From Desulfosporosinus sp. I2 (GTDB taxonomy: Bacteria; Bacillota; Desulfitobacteriia; Desulfitobacteriales; Desulfitobacteriaceae), in the NCBI RefSeq assembly GCF_000960765.1, contig NZ_JYNH01000032.1, positions 1 to 37,054 on the forward strand: 37,054 nucleotides of DNA. The letters are read 5' to 3'. Within the stretch, counting starts at the first letter, position 1, and each line of letters starts with the position of its first letter. The translations under genes were made by a program, and so were the position numbers. Under the pieces are notes generated by a model. That model did not search any database and was not told where the DNA came from. It was given only the letters and a program-made list of their open reading frames with translations. Positions 24,960 through 33,845 of this stretch are shown piece after piece.

Positions 24960-25493
24960 TCATAACCTGTCCGTCAAGGTTATCTTACTACATTCCCTCT
25001 CAACTACTTTTTCCATGTAGCATACCGTAAACGGCAAATGCTCATATTTTTTCAACCCAGTCTCTATAAATCCATACAATTTATACCAATTTTTTAGAAC
25101 TAAATTCTCATCAACAATACCAATAGAGACTTTCTCTGCTCCTTGGGCTTTCACATAACCAAAGACAAAATCCATTAAATGTTTCCCATACCCTTTATGC
25201 CTATATCCCGGCAACACCGATAATCTTTCTATGTAGAAAACATCATCAGCCTTTTCGATGGGTACAAATCCAATTTGATTTCTTTCTTTATACAAACCAA
25301 ACATACCGATCCCTTTATCTTTCATCTTCTGGAGATTTACCAAATTTGCGAATGCTGGATTCGAAGGACAATTTTCTTCCGTTAGGTTAAGCTCTCTTAC
25401 AACTGTGATAAATGAATCCTTGATAACGTTTAAGCTATCTGACAAACTTACCTCGTTATTAATTTCTTTAATACTTACTTTCTCAAGAGTCAA
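24960..25493 (-). CDS. GNAT-family N-acetyltransferase
   Basis: A 177-aa protein with the acetyl-CoA binding segment RLSVLPGYRHKGYGKHLMDF (R/Q-x-x-G-x-G) and the later NWYKLYGFIETG motif typical of GNAT enzymes. The acceptor substrate is unknown. The TTG start at 25493 has AAAGGTGA about 8 nt upstream. It stands alone, divergent or convergent to its neighbours. Confidence 0.88.
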   Translation of the reverse strand: MTLEKVSIKEINNEVSLSDSLNVIKDSFITVVRELNLTEENCPSNPAFANLVNLQKMKDKGIGMFGLYKERNQIGFVPIEKADDVFYIERLSVLPGYRHKGYGKHLMDFVFGYVKAQGAEKVSIGIVDENLVLKNWYKLYGFIETGLKKYEHLPFTVCYMEKVVERECSKITLTDRL

Positions 25494-25603
25494 ATAAAAT
25501 CACCTTTCTATTCGGGGGGGATGGCTTTCTTGACAAGTTTTTTTAAAACGTCCAAGTTTAGCAGAACGCCACCCCGGCGGTAGGCGGAAGCTACCATCAA
25601 GAT

Positions 25604-26458
25604 TCAATTTATCTTTTTAGGAATACCACTTTCACACGGAACTCCTATCTGACATTTTCCACAACCATATCTTGGTTTACATTTTTCCTTTGTTTTGTTT
25701 ATGAATTCAGAACAAAGTATGTGGTTTTTCCCCTTATCAAGAGATATCGCCTTGACTGGACAATTTTTTACACACGCTCCACACATGGAACAGTTATCAT
25801 AAATGTTTTCATACATCCTTTTATCAGGAGGCAACTCCAGTTCTGTAACGATGCTGCCGAATCTGCCAGCAATCCCTTTTTCGGTGATTAGGCCTTTAGA
25901 AAGTCCGAATGTCCCAAGACCACATACAAAGGCAACATGTCTTTCAGACCAATTACTCGTGAATAATAGGTCTGTTCTCCTATTATTGTCCGAATTCTGA
26001 GCCGGTTTATTATCTCCGGTTTTGGCCCAGAATCTTTCATCCAAAGACGGCGCAAGGCTTTTATAGCCGGCATTTATCAATTCGGAGTTCAAATATTGGC
26101 AAAGCTTAACAACTAGAGCTTGACCTTCAATCCGTCCATGCAACCATTCTTCTGAAGGCCATGACATATCTCGTCTGTTGCCCTTTTTTACTGCCTCGGT
26201 AAAGGGTAGAAAAAAGGAGATAACCGTTTTGGGCTGGGGTAACCATTCTTGGGGAGGCATAAAGTGTTGTCCTATTACTAGTGGCTGTTTCAATATTTCA
26301 AAATACTGATCATCTGCAGCACCAAACGCAAAAATTGGAGTCTCAAAAATCCTCATACCCACGACCGCCTCTGAAAGCGCAACTTCCTTAGATATAAGAT
26401 TGTGATCTGAGTTTTTCACAAACCATGTCGCCATTTTGACAATGTCTTTCTTATCCAT
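25604..26458 (-). CDS. 4Fe-4S binding protein, epoxyqueuosine-reductase-like
   Basis: A 284-aa protein whose C-terminus holds a ferredoxin motif CSMCGACVKNCPVKAI and a second group of cysteines (KEKCKPRYGCGKCQIGVPC). The central region with HVAFVCGLGTFGLSKGLITE is the pattern of the QueG-related family that uses a corrinoid-type cofactor. It is shorter than true QueG and lacks its HEAT-repeat tail, so a different reductase function is likely. ATG 26458 is preferred because GGGAGG lies 6 nt upstream; the TTG five codons earlier precedes that SD. Confidence 0.8.
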   Translation of the reverse strand: MDKKDIVKMATWFVKNSDHNLISKEVALSEAVVGMRIFETPIFAFGAADDQYFEILKQPLVIGQHFMPPQEWLPQPKTVISFFLPFTEAVKKGNRRDMSWPSEEWLHGRIEGQALVVKLCQYLNSELINAGYKSLAPSLDERFWAKTGDNKPAQNSDNNRRTDLLFTSNWSERHVAFVCGLGTFGLSKGLITEKGIAGRFGSIVTELELPPDKRMYENIYDNCSMCGACVKNCPVKAISLDKGKNHILCSEFINKTKEKCKPRYGCGKCQIGVPCESGIPKKIN

Positions 26459-26676
26459 AACTACCTCCCGCAAACCAACTTTATTTATACTTATTCGAGA
26501 AAGTATTTGGAAATCCTGTCCAATACCATCATCATCGAAAGCACCTGTCTGCTCATGTTTATTATCAATCCTATCTTGTAATGGTAAAGCGCTCTCGACT
26601 GTGCCATGTTGGACTAATAGTTTAGTTTATTTAACCAACATTCTGGTTGGCACTTGCCAAGAAAGGCGATGTGAAA

Positions 26677-26706
26677 TTGACTATCCCAAATTAATTAAGG
26701 TATAAT
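26677..26706 (+). promoter_or_regulatory. Sigma-A type promoter of the toxin-antitoxin operon
   Basis: TTGACT (26677-26682), 18-bp spacer, TATAAT (26701-26706), about 43 bp before the antitoxin start codon. Confidence 0.75.
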
Positions 26707-26749
26707 ATGAGTAGAATTATGATATTCCTAATTCGAAAGGGGATAGGGT

Positions 26750-27022
26750 ATGCCCACCATAAAATCGTCTACCTCACTACGCAATGATTATAGCAAAATC
26801 TCCAAGTACTGCCATGAAACCGGCGAACCGGTATACGTCACCGTCAACGGCGAAGGCGATTTAACCGTAATGAGTATCGATGCTTTTGAGAAGCGCGAAC
26901 GGGCATTGGAAATCCGCGAAAAGCTACTGGAAGCACAATTGCAAAAAGCCAATGGCGTGCCGATGCTCGACTTCGACGAGGCCATGAGCGAACTGAAGGC
27001 GTTGGCACATGGCAAACTATAA
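26750..27022 (+). CDS. Type II antitoxin, Phd/YefM family
   Basis: A 90-aa protein with the Phd/YefM N-terminal DNA-binding fold (MPTIKSSTSLRNDYSKISKY, then GEPVYVTVNGEGDLTVMSID) and a C-terminal helical toxin-neutralising tail. The ATG follows GGGGATAGGG. It overlaps the toxin gene by 14 nt, the normal arrangement for conditional cooperativity. It probably represses the promoter at 26677. Confidence 0.9.
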   Translation: MPTIKSSTSLRNDYSKISKYCHETGEPVYVTVNGEGDLTVMSIDAFEKRERALEIREKLLEAQLQKANGVPMLDFDEAMSELKALAHGKL

Positions 27023-27320
27023 AATCAAAATCACTCAGATTGCACAAGATGACTTAAAGAGTATAATTGCGCATATTCGCATTAATAATCGCGATGCTGC
27101 CATCAGAATGTATGAGACGATAAAAGAGTCCATAGGCAAGCTGGCAGACTTCCCTCTCATGGGTTCAGTACCGTTGGACACGAAGATTGCCGGACAAGGC
27201 TATCGCATGATCGTTGTTGATCCCTATCTTGTTTTCTACATCCTAGTTTTGGAAGAGAACACGGTGGAAGTTCATCGAGTGCTTCATGGTAAACAGGATT
27301 TTCCGCGCATGATGACGTAA
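27009..27320 (+). CDS. Type II toxin, RelE/ParE family
   Basis: A 103-aa protein: KIKITQIAQDDLKSIIAHIR, then GYRMIVVDPYLVFYIL and VEVHRVLHGKQDF. These are the strands and C-terminal basic cluster of RelE/ParE toxins. Whether it cuts mRNA on the ribosome or poisons gyrase cannot be told; the helix pattern is slightly nearer ParE. It is intact and followed 27 nt later by a strong terminator. Confidence 0.9.
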   Translation: MANYKIKITQIAQDDLKSIIAHIRINNRDAAIRMYETIKESIGKLADFPLMGSVPLDTKIAGQGYRMIVVDPYLVFYILVLEENTVEVHRVLHGKQDFPRMMT

Positions 27321-27347
27321 CAAATAATTGATTTCTCAACAAAATAT

Positions 27348-27387
27348 CAAGCACCCCAAGCTCGTCAACGAGAGCTTGGGGTGCTTG
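27348..27387 (+). terminator. Terminator of the toxin-antitoxin operon
   Basis: A perfect 16-bp stem (CAAGCACCCCAAGCTC and its complement) with an 8-nt loop, then ATTATATTC. No clear gene lies between here and 27602. Confidence 0.8.
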
Positions 27388-27602
27388 ATTATATTCAATC
27401 TATGATTTTTGAGTACCTTCTCTATAGTTTCAATCTTGGTTACCGGTTTATTGATAAGCGCAGTCATCCCTCGTTTTCTCCATTTGCCTCTGAATTAAAG
27501 GAGTACACTTTTATTTCAATTCTATTCACGTCTTTACTTTTAGCCCATTCAATGACTATCTTTAAACAGTAAGGACCCTAAGTCAACTAGAGTGAGCAGG
27601 AC

Positions 27603-28266
27603 CTAGGGAATATAGATTATATCAACCGAGCCTTGATACTGCGTAATGTTACCCCGTTCGCTCAGCGTCACTGTGATGTGATTCACACCCGGAGCCAAAT
27701 GTTTATAACCCTTCTGTATTTCCTGATTGAGATTTTCCCCGTTCCTATCCCCATTGCTCGTGCTAAAACCCGTCGGCGAGGTAATCTTCACAGTTGCTTG
27801 CAGGTTCACGGCATATTTGGGAACATCCCATTGCAAAATTACTGGTTCATCACCTGTAAAGGTTAAATTATTGCCTGGTGCCAAAATCTGAAGTGGTACG
27901 ATGTTCACAGGTGGCTGTGGCACGATATTTGGATCTGCCTTTGGGGCATTAACGGTGATTTGTTTACCGTCTCTCAGCATGTTATCCACTTCTGCTCGGA
28001 TATAGATGTCGTACTTTCCATCCGTTAACGGATTGATTTGAAAGCTTGTCAACGTGCCGGCATGGAAGGTATCCACCAATTGAGAACTACCCCCGCTTTC
28101 TTTAAAGACATTGATATTATAGTCGGTCGCCCCGGCGACTGGTTTCCAAGTTATGATGAGAGGTTGGTTGGGGTCTATTGTCGAGCCGTTGGTTGGAGTC
28201 AGGATATCTGGGGTGTAGCTCACGGGTGAGCTGGGAATCATTGTTATATCAATCGAACCTTGATAT
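27603..28266 (-). pseudogene. C-terminal Ig-like repeats of a surface protein
   Basis: The frame encodes one FN3/Ig-like domain (TPTNGSTIDPNQPLIITWKP), a proline-rich linker and a second Ig domain ending QYQGSVDIIYIP. Just upstream of the apparent start the same frame continues as YQGSIDITMIP, the end of an earlier domain, so the ATG at 28241 is not the true start. At about 28266 the frame breaks at an inverted segment. It is the C-terminal part of the gene whose front lies at 28545-29166. Confidence 0.75.
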
Positions 28267-28545
28267 ACAACTTACGCTCGATGGCCCATTCAACGTGGTA
28301 CAGATCGAACAGCAGGCCCAGGTTTCTTTAGCGGCCACGGCTAAAGTGAATAATCTGGTCACTCACGCTATTACCGCTTTAAATGTGGAAAGAGGGGCGA
28401 CAGTAGGTCACGTATATAACGGAGATTTCAGCACGCTCACGGGTGACGGTGCTCAGGACTTACCTGTAGCAGATATGAATGATCCGTATCCGATCTTAAA
28501 CCCTGAAGGGTATCAGACCAAAAACCCTGCCGTGAGGGCTTAACT
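28266..28545 (+). other. Inverted internal segment of the surface-protein gene
   Basis: Between two minus-strand pieces of the same gene, this 280-bp stretch codes on the plus strand: LTLDGPFNVVQIEQQAQVSL, then TAKVNNLVTHAITALNVERG. It is the kind of parallel-repeat sequence that follows CWB2 domains in clostridial surface proteins. Its orientation is opposite to both flanks. No long flanking inverted repeat was found by eye. Confidence 0.65.
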
Positions 28546-29166
28546 TCCCGTTCACGCCTGGGTCAATGAATAGGGTTCCTTTAATGCTAACATTTTTCAG
28601 TGTAACGTTATCCCCATTAACATAAATGCTAAAATCTTCGCTAGCATTCTGTAGAGTTACGCCGTCTCCGGATATCAGGAGGGTTTTCTGTAACTCCTCC
28701 GGCAGATTGGGGTTATCTGAACCAGTGGTTTGGTCGTTGCCGTTTTCCACATCATAAGTCGACAACTGATCTAAGGTTTCCTGATTAACAACGGCTTCTC
28801 CACCTAAGGCAATGACAACAGGAGAAAGATTTGTCTTTGCATAATTCAGGAGAGTGGGATCCATCGCTTGATTGGTGAGAATAATCGGCGCTGCATCTTG
28901 TGCCGCTAATGGAACACCGGCTAGCGCATCGGCAGGACTGTCCCAACCGGCTACAACGGCTAGTTTCGTAAACTTATCTCCCAGCGCTTGCATCTCTTTA
29001 GCTATATTTACGGCTGTTTCATACAGGTCATAGACACCTAATTCAACAGGTGTTACTCCCATGGATCTTAGTTCTTCAAGAATAGCCGGTTTAATGACAG
29101 CCTGTCCGCTTGTTATATAGGCTTTTTGGGGTTTTAGGCGGGCGATTTCGGACTTGGCAAAAGGGT
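28545..29166 (-). pseudogene. CWB2 cell-wall-binding domain fragment of the surface protein
   Basis: The frame is open from 29166 and reads PFAKSEIARLKPQKAYITSG, then ELGVYDLYETAVNIAKEM and ALAGVPLAAQDAAPIILTNQ. This is a putative cell-wall-binding repeat 2, followed by the start of a beta-helix-like region (GVTLQNASEDFSIYVNGDN). There is no signal peptide and no true start, because the lipoprotein gene begins directly at its 5' side. On the other side it runs into the inverted segment. Confidence 0.75.
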
Positions 29167-29745
29167 TTAATTAAGTCGGATACTATTGACATTTACATCC
29201 CCATCCTTTATCTCTAATTGTCCTTTTAAATGAGGAACATCTTTTAGTATTTCAGATATAGAATAAAACTCGAAATTATAAATTCCATCACTAAATTTCT
29301 TAGTAAGACTTTCATACCAAATGTCATAACCTTGTCCAACATTATTTATATATCCATTAGCTTTTAGTAGTTGATGTGTTTCCCAATCAAATTTAGCAAC
29401 ATTAGGATTATCTTTGTAATTATCAAATACGATATTTCCGTCCTTTGACAAAATGAAATCAAATGTTTGGGTATTAGGAAATACCAGTTCAATATCTTTA
29501 GATGAGTTATTAATTATCAGAAATTTCATCATGGATTTACTATAAGTTATGTCTAATGAATATTCCAAATCTCCTTTTACCGGATTGCTTACCGTCCCAC
29601 CACTTGTGCTACTTGATTTTTCAACAGGTACAATTGACTCGCCACTAGGGACGTTTGATTGGTCAACATGGACATTAGTCTTTGAACTACAACCTATAAA
29701 GCTTAAAGATAATAATAATGCAAGTACCCAAAAAAACTTTTTCAT
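29167..29745 (-). CDS. Lipoprotein with BsuPI-like domain
   Basis: A 192-aa protein with a lipoprotein signal peptide (MKKFFWVLALLLSLSFIGC, lipobox cysteine 19). A Ser/Thr-rich linker is followed by a domain resembling BsuPI, the Bacillus intracellular proteinase inhibitor (LIINNSSKDIELVFPNTQTF, DFILSKDGNIVF). It would be anchored on the outer face of the membrane. Its stop codon adjoins the broken surface-protein gene, whose 5' end was probably lost when this gene came to lie here. Confidence 0.82.
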   Translation of the reverse strand: MKKFFWVLALLLSLSFIGCSSKTNVHVDQSNVPSGESIVPVEKSSSTSGGTVSNPVKGDLEYSLDITYSKSMMKFLIINNSSKDIELVFPNTQTFDFILSKDGNIVFDNYKDNPNVAKFDWETHQLLKANGYINNVGQGYDIWYESLTKKFSDGIYNFEFYSISEILKDVPHLKGQLEIKDGDVNVNSIRLN

Positions 29746-29852
29746 TTTGATACCTCCACCACTTGGGTTTAGCTTTCATTCATTATCCTATTCTACAATT
29801 ACTAGCGATTGACCTTTCTAAAGAGTATAATTTTTCAATATACACAAACACT

Positions 29853-29883
29853 AAAAAGCCCCTAAGCCGTAAAAGCCTAGAGG
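29853..29883 (-). terminator. Terminator downstream of the DUF4085 gene
   Basis: On the minus strand a 9-bp stem (CCTCTAGGC / GCTTAGGGG with GU pairs) is followed by TTTTT. The 29746-30036 gap holds nothing else recognised. Confidence 0.6.
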
Positions 29884-30036
29884 ACTAAATTGGGAGTATT
29901 ACTACAATATATAAGTTACAACTATGTCGATAATAGCTGGAATAAAGCTAACATTAACCACCCAGTATAAGAATAATGGCAGTTTAAGGAAGGAGAAGCT
30001 CTATAGTACCAATGAGTAATATAATAATCCAATATT

Positions 30037-30378
30037 TTATTTTTCAGTTTGCTCAAATGATATATTTTCCGCAGAAACAATAAATTCAATTACACCCATA
30101 TTTCTATTTTGAAGTAGTACGTGCAATTCATATTTTCCGTTTGTTTGATATATTTCATTGTAAAGCCACCATGAATTTTGCAGTAAAGCATCTTGTTTAA
30201 TAATCTCATAATTATCCAAATGCATTTTAGTTATGTTGGTAAAACCGCCTAAATTATCAAATAATACGGTTAGGGTTTTTTCTGTTTGTTCTATACCAAT
30301 AACAGTGCAATCATGGAAATTAATTTTTTCTAAAACGCTTTTGTCTAAACTTTCTAATACTTTCTTATAATATTTTTT
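30037..30378 (-). pseudogene. DUF4085-like gene, 3' part (interrupted by IS)
   Basis: The frame reads KKYYKKVLESLDKSVLEKIN, then FHDCTVIGIEQTEKTLTVLF and WWLYNEIYQTNGKYELHVLL, resembling the C-terminal half of DUF4085 proteins. It has no start codon because the IS4-family element interrupts it at codon-level precision. With the element and one copy of the 9-bp duplication removed, it joins in frame to the piece at 31968-32181 (IEEYKKYYKKVLES). Confidence 0.75.
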
Positions 30379-31967
30379 CAGTAGCGTTGCATTAAACTAA
30401 ATGGAACCCTGTCAATAAATGAAATGCTACTGTTGTCATTACTCTAATTTACTTTATTGGTGTATACTTCCATATGGTTTTTCCTGCTATAGTCCAAAGG
30501 AGCATTGACCTAGGAGGTAGTTCTTTTCCACATTTTTACACAATATAACGTTAGAGAATAACAGGATCGTAGGTTAATTCATTCAGCCAATCCGTCTCTT
30601 CATTCATGATCTGATGCTCTGTCATTTTGTAGATGCGATCATAGTTGATTCGCCTGGAACCGTTTCCCCATTTTCGTCGAAGCTTTTCTAGAAACGAATC
30701 ATAGCTTTCGAAGAGACAAGAGATAGCGATTCGTTGCAAGTTCAGTAAGTCTCTTTGATCCTCAATTTCAAGTTTCAGAAGAACGAGTGCGCAGTAAGTC
30801 ATGAGTGCTAAAAGTAACTGGTTAATAACTGCTATCTCACTTGTACCGTAAAAATGTTTGATCTGGGCGTGTTGCTTCAGCCATTTAAAGAACAGCTCGA
30901 TTTGCCAGCGATACCGGTAAATCTCACCAAATTCCTCGGCACTTCTATTAAAGTCATTCGTGACGATGGAAAAGGGCTCGTTGACCGAATCATCAATGGT
31001 AATGACGCGAAGTTTATGCTTCATCTTTCGGCTGTTCGTTCCTAGAATAACATCAACGTCTTCTTCAATTGGACCATCTTCTTCAACGTTTCGTTGTCCA
31101 AGAAACTCAACCACAGCATTCTCTTTAAGGCGAGTTACAAATCGAATACCATTTTCACAGTAGTCATCAAATAGTTTGTAATCCACGTAACCCCGGTCAA
31201 AAATATTAAGGGCGTCAGAGTCTTTGACAATCAGTTCATCCAGTTTCTTCTTGTCTGCCGTCTTTGCCGGAGTAATAATCACGGCGTCAGGGACAGCCAT
31301 TCCGTCGAAACTTAGTCGTAGATGCATTTTAATTCCGGCCTTGGTTTTTCTAAACACAGCCCAAGGATACTTCGAAAGGCACAAGCTTATTGTCGATGCA
31401 TCAATCATGAACAGGTTCCCAAGCCGCTGCTGGATCACTCCGAACCCCTTTTTCTGAGCTACTTTGTTTAATAGATTTTTAAAAAGCATTTCCGAAACTC
31501 TAACAGGAAGAGTTCTAAGTCTTCGTGAAATTTGACTATGACTAATGCTTTCTAAGCCAATGGTACGACTGAAGTCATTACATTGAACACTCGCACTGAT
31601 TTTTCGTAAAGCCTTAAATTCTTGGAGTTGAGCATTACTGATAAGTAACGTGAGTTGGCTTGTTTTAAGTTTTTGGACTCGCTTATCAAGGTTTGGAACT
31701 TCTTGATTAATTTTAGTCCAAGTTTCTTTAGAAAAAATCGGTTGAAACAGTTGCATAAATGTGGATTTTGTAGTATTCTTGCTTTGCATTTTTATCTCCT
31801 TATGATTAGAGATTTGGGCAAGAACTACCCTAACTCTAATTATAAGGCTTTTTTTATGGTTTTGACAGGAATAATCAGGAATATCTACAGTTTAAGCCGT
31901 TTTTCGTTGATTTCCTCTCAAGTATACAATTTGACTTTTGAGTCAAAAGCTTTATGCAACTCTACTG
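30379..31967. mobile_element. IS4-family insertion sequence, complete, 1589 bp
   Basis: The ends are terminal inverted repeats CAGTAGCGTTGCATTAAA (left) and TTTATGCAACTCTACTG (right). A perfect 9-bp direct repeat ATATTTTTT flanks the element at 30370-30378 and 31968-31976. A second inner repeat (CCTGTCAA at 30408-30415 and TTGACAGG at 31862-31869) lies inside each end. One transposase gene is present. The intact duplication means this is a simple, probably recent insertion. Confidence 0.88.
30551..31789 (-). CDS. IS4-family DDE transposase
   Basis: A 412-aa protein with the full catalytic triad: D130 (FMIDAS), D198 (NIFDRGYVD) and E298 in the Y-(2)-R-(3)-E-(6)-K signature (Y291, R294, E298, K305). 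AAGGAG lies 7 nt before the ATG. There are no frameshifts, so the element may be active. Confidence 0.92.
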   Translation of the reverse strand: MQSKNTTKSTFMQLFQPIFSKETWTKINQEVPNLDKRVQKLKTSQLTLLISNAQLQEFKALRKISASVQCNDFSRTIGLESISHSQISRRLRTLPVRVSEMLFKNLLNKVAQKKGFGVIQQRLGNLFMIDASTISLCLSKYPWAVFRKTKAGIKMHLRLSFDGMAVPDAVIITPAKTADKKKLDELIVKDSDALNIFDRGYVDYKLFDDYCENGIRFVTRLKENAVVEFLGQRNVEEDGPIEEDVDVILGTNSRKMKHKLRVITIDDSVNEPFSIVTNDFNRSAEEFGEIYRYRWQIELFFKWLKQHAQIKHFYGTSEIAVINQLLLALMTYCALVLLKLEIEDQRDLLNLQRIAISCLFESYDSFLEKLRRKWGNGSRRINYDRIYKMTEHQIMNEETDWLNELTYDPVIL

Positions 31968-32181
31968 ATATTTTTTATACTCTTCTATTGTTGTAATCAT
32001 CAACTTTCTGTTATTCTGGCAAAATTGAGTTACATCTTCTATCATTTGTCGTGTTGCTTTACGTAATATGTATACTCTAATATCCGCGATTTTTACAAGT
32101 ATCTCTTCAGGTAAAATCTTCTTTATGTGTTCTTGATTAAGTAAAAATGCTTGATAGAACTGTTCCGATAATTTCTGACTA
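31968..32181 (-). pseudogene. DUF4085-like gene, middle part (interrupted by IS)
   Basis: The frame reads SEQFYQAFLLNQEHIKKILP, then ILVKIADIRVYILRKATRQM and TTIEEYKKY, up to the IS. It lacks its own N-terminus: at about 32181 it is fused, out of a deletion, to the end of the glyoxalase-like gene (…DKHIIEV, stop). The gene was therefore damaged twice, by a 5' deletion and by the IS. Confidence 0.7.
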
Positions 32182-32537
32182 TCAGACTTCAATAATATGC
32201 TTATCAGGGTCATAGAAACGAACAACACGCTGTCCCCAAGAATGTTCTACGATAGGGTGTACATAGTTAATGTCTGCAATGTCATTAATCTTTAGAATAA
32301 ATCCATCAAAATCAACTTCCTCAAAATACAACTCTGCTACATTTCCTCCAAAAACAATTTCACTTTCCTTTTTGTGAATAAAAGTCAACCAAGTATCTTT
32401 TGTCTGTAATGCAATCCCCCCGTTAAAGTTACATTTGCAACAAAATCAACATTAACTTCTAAGCCAAGCACTTCATAGTAAAAACGCTTTGAATTTTCCA
32501 TATCCGAAACAACTATCAAAGGACTTGAGAATTTCAT
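32182..32537 (-). pseudogene. VOC/glyoxalase-family gene with frameshift
   Basis: ATG 32535-32537 follows GGGAGG and reads MKFSSPLIVVSDMENSKRFY, then YEVLGLEVNVDFVANV. A one-base loss near the run CTTTAACGGGGGG shifts the frame; the other frame continues NGGIALQTKDTWLTFIHKKE, then RVVRFYDPDKHIIEV. The metal-binding pattern of this family (E/H near ELYFEEVD and HIIEV) survives, but the usual C-terminal extension is lost. It is probably inactive. Confidence 0.75.
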
Positions 32538-33133
32538 TATACGCCTCCCCATTCTTATTTCCTATCCCATTCTTCAAAACATCTAATTTACCCTGCTTCA
32601 CATTATCCTACTTTTTATGCTTTTACCTAGGTTTATTAAAACTTCCCATTATTAGCCTAATGTGAATCACTCATCTTTGCTGCTATACTGTCTACTGTCA
32701 CTTTCCGCATTATTTCTTGATTTCCTCCTAAGAAAAAATATTCCATAAAGAACAAAAATCCGACCGTCCAAATAGACGTCCAGGCATTTAACTTGTTCAC
32801 TGGATATTGTGCTATGGTAGAGTCACCGATCTTAACACAATATGCATTCTTTTTGTAGTAGGCAGCGATGTTTATTGATTTTGTTCACTAAATGGGGAGA
32901 TTAGCGAACCAAATAATATTACAATGTGTTAAGGATAGGGCACCGAAAATGGGAAAATGAGCGTTGCTTGTCATAGTGACTGTTATCGGACTCAAACCCA
33001 AACCCAAACAGTAATTTTAAAAAAGGTATCTACGACATGTGTCGGTAATTTTTTTATACGTAGCAGTGCAAATGGCCTCCTATCCATGGTCGGATTATGT
33101 AAGTAGGGCTTATAAAATACTATGAGGTATAAC
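32538..33133. other. 596-bp gap with a terminator-like repeat and a 33-bp upstream repeat
   Basis: No gene was seen. It contains the 49-bp repeat at 32741 (listed separately). At 32964-32996 there is a 33-bp sequence (TTGCTT…TTATCGGACTCAAA) that recurs at 33712-33744 (TTGCTT…TTATCGGACCCAAA), so both following plus-strand genes have it about 100-140 bp upstream. Confidence 0.4.
32741..32789 (-). repeat. Terminator-like repeat, copy 1
   Basis: It shares TTCCATAAAG-ACAAAAA-(C)CGACCGTC…AGACG…CTGG/CAGG with 35953-36000. On the minus strand it forms an imperfect hairpin followed by ATTTTTG. No intact gene lies upstream of this copy. Confidence 0.55.
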
Positions 33134-33673
33134 ATGTTTAAACGAATACATATTCTAGGTGCATCAGCTTCAGGGACTACAACGTTAGCAAAGGCTTTAT
33201 CTAAAAAAACAGGTTATTGTCATTTTGATACGGATGATTATTATTGGATTCCCACGGACGTTCCATTTACCCAAAAGAGAAATATAGAAGAACGACAAGA
33301 ACTTTTAAAAATAGATTTGGGAAATACTTCTGAATGGATTTTATCTGGCTCCTTATGTGGTTGGGGAGACATTTTTATTCCGCATTTCGAATTAGTTGTA
33401 TATTTATCATTACCAAAAGAAATTCGGATAAAAAGGCTGATTGGGAGGGAAAGGCAACGATACGGAACAGAAATAGAACAAAATGGGGAGAGATATCAAC
33501 TACATAACGATTTTGTAGAATGGGCTTCACAATATGATGAAGCTGGAACTCACATGAGGAGTAAGGCATTGCATGATATGTGGCTTTCGAAATTACCTTG
33601 CTCCGTTTTAAAAATTGAAGGGGATAAGACTGTAGAAGAACGTTTGAATATTGTTCACAGAAGACTTAAATAG
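33134..33673 (+). CDS. P-loop nucleoside/adenylate kinase-like protein
   Basis: A 179-aa protein with the P-loop ILGASASGTTTLAKAL (threonine where most have lysine, as in FlaR-type 'topology modulation' relatives). It also has FDTDDYYW and a lid region with KRLIGRERQRYG. It probably phosphorylates a small nucleotide-like substrate. ATG 33134 is chosen for GAGGT 5 nt upstream; the ATG at 33122 has none. It is a single-gene unit. Confidence 0.8.
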   Translation: MFKRIHILGASASGTTTLAKALSKKTGYCHFDTDDYYWIPTDVPFTQKRNIEERQELLKIDLGNTSEWILSGSLCGWGDIFIPHFELVVYLSLPKEIRIKRLIGRERQRYGTEIEQNGERYQLHNDFVEWASQYDEAGTHMRSKALHDMWLSKLPCSVLKIEGDKTVEERLNIVHRRLK

Positions 33674-33845
33674 TTTGTGTTTACTTAGAGCCAGATACGG
33701 ACGAGGGGGTTATTGCTTAACGTAACGTTCTTTATCGGACCCAAAGAGCAAAACAAAGGTAAATTATTCATTGCTGGCGAATGATTGTGCTAGATTGCCT
33801 CGACAAGTATTATTTTTAGATCTGGTTATTGGGAGGACTACTTTT

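Noticed and set aside
27381-27572. 63-aa plus-strand frame after the toxin terminator
   Set aside because: It starts inside the terminator stem, has no SD and no recognisable sequence.
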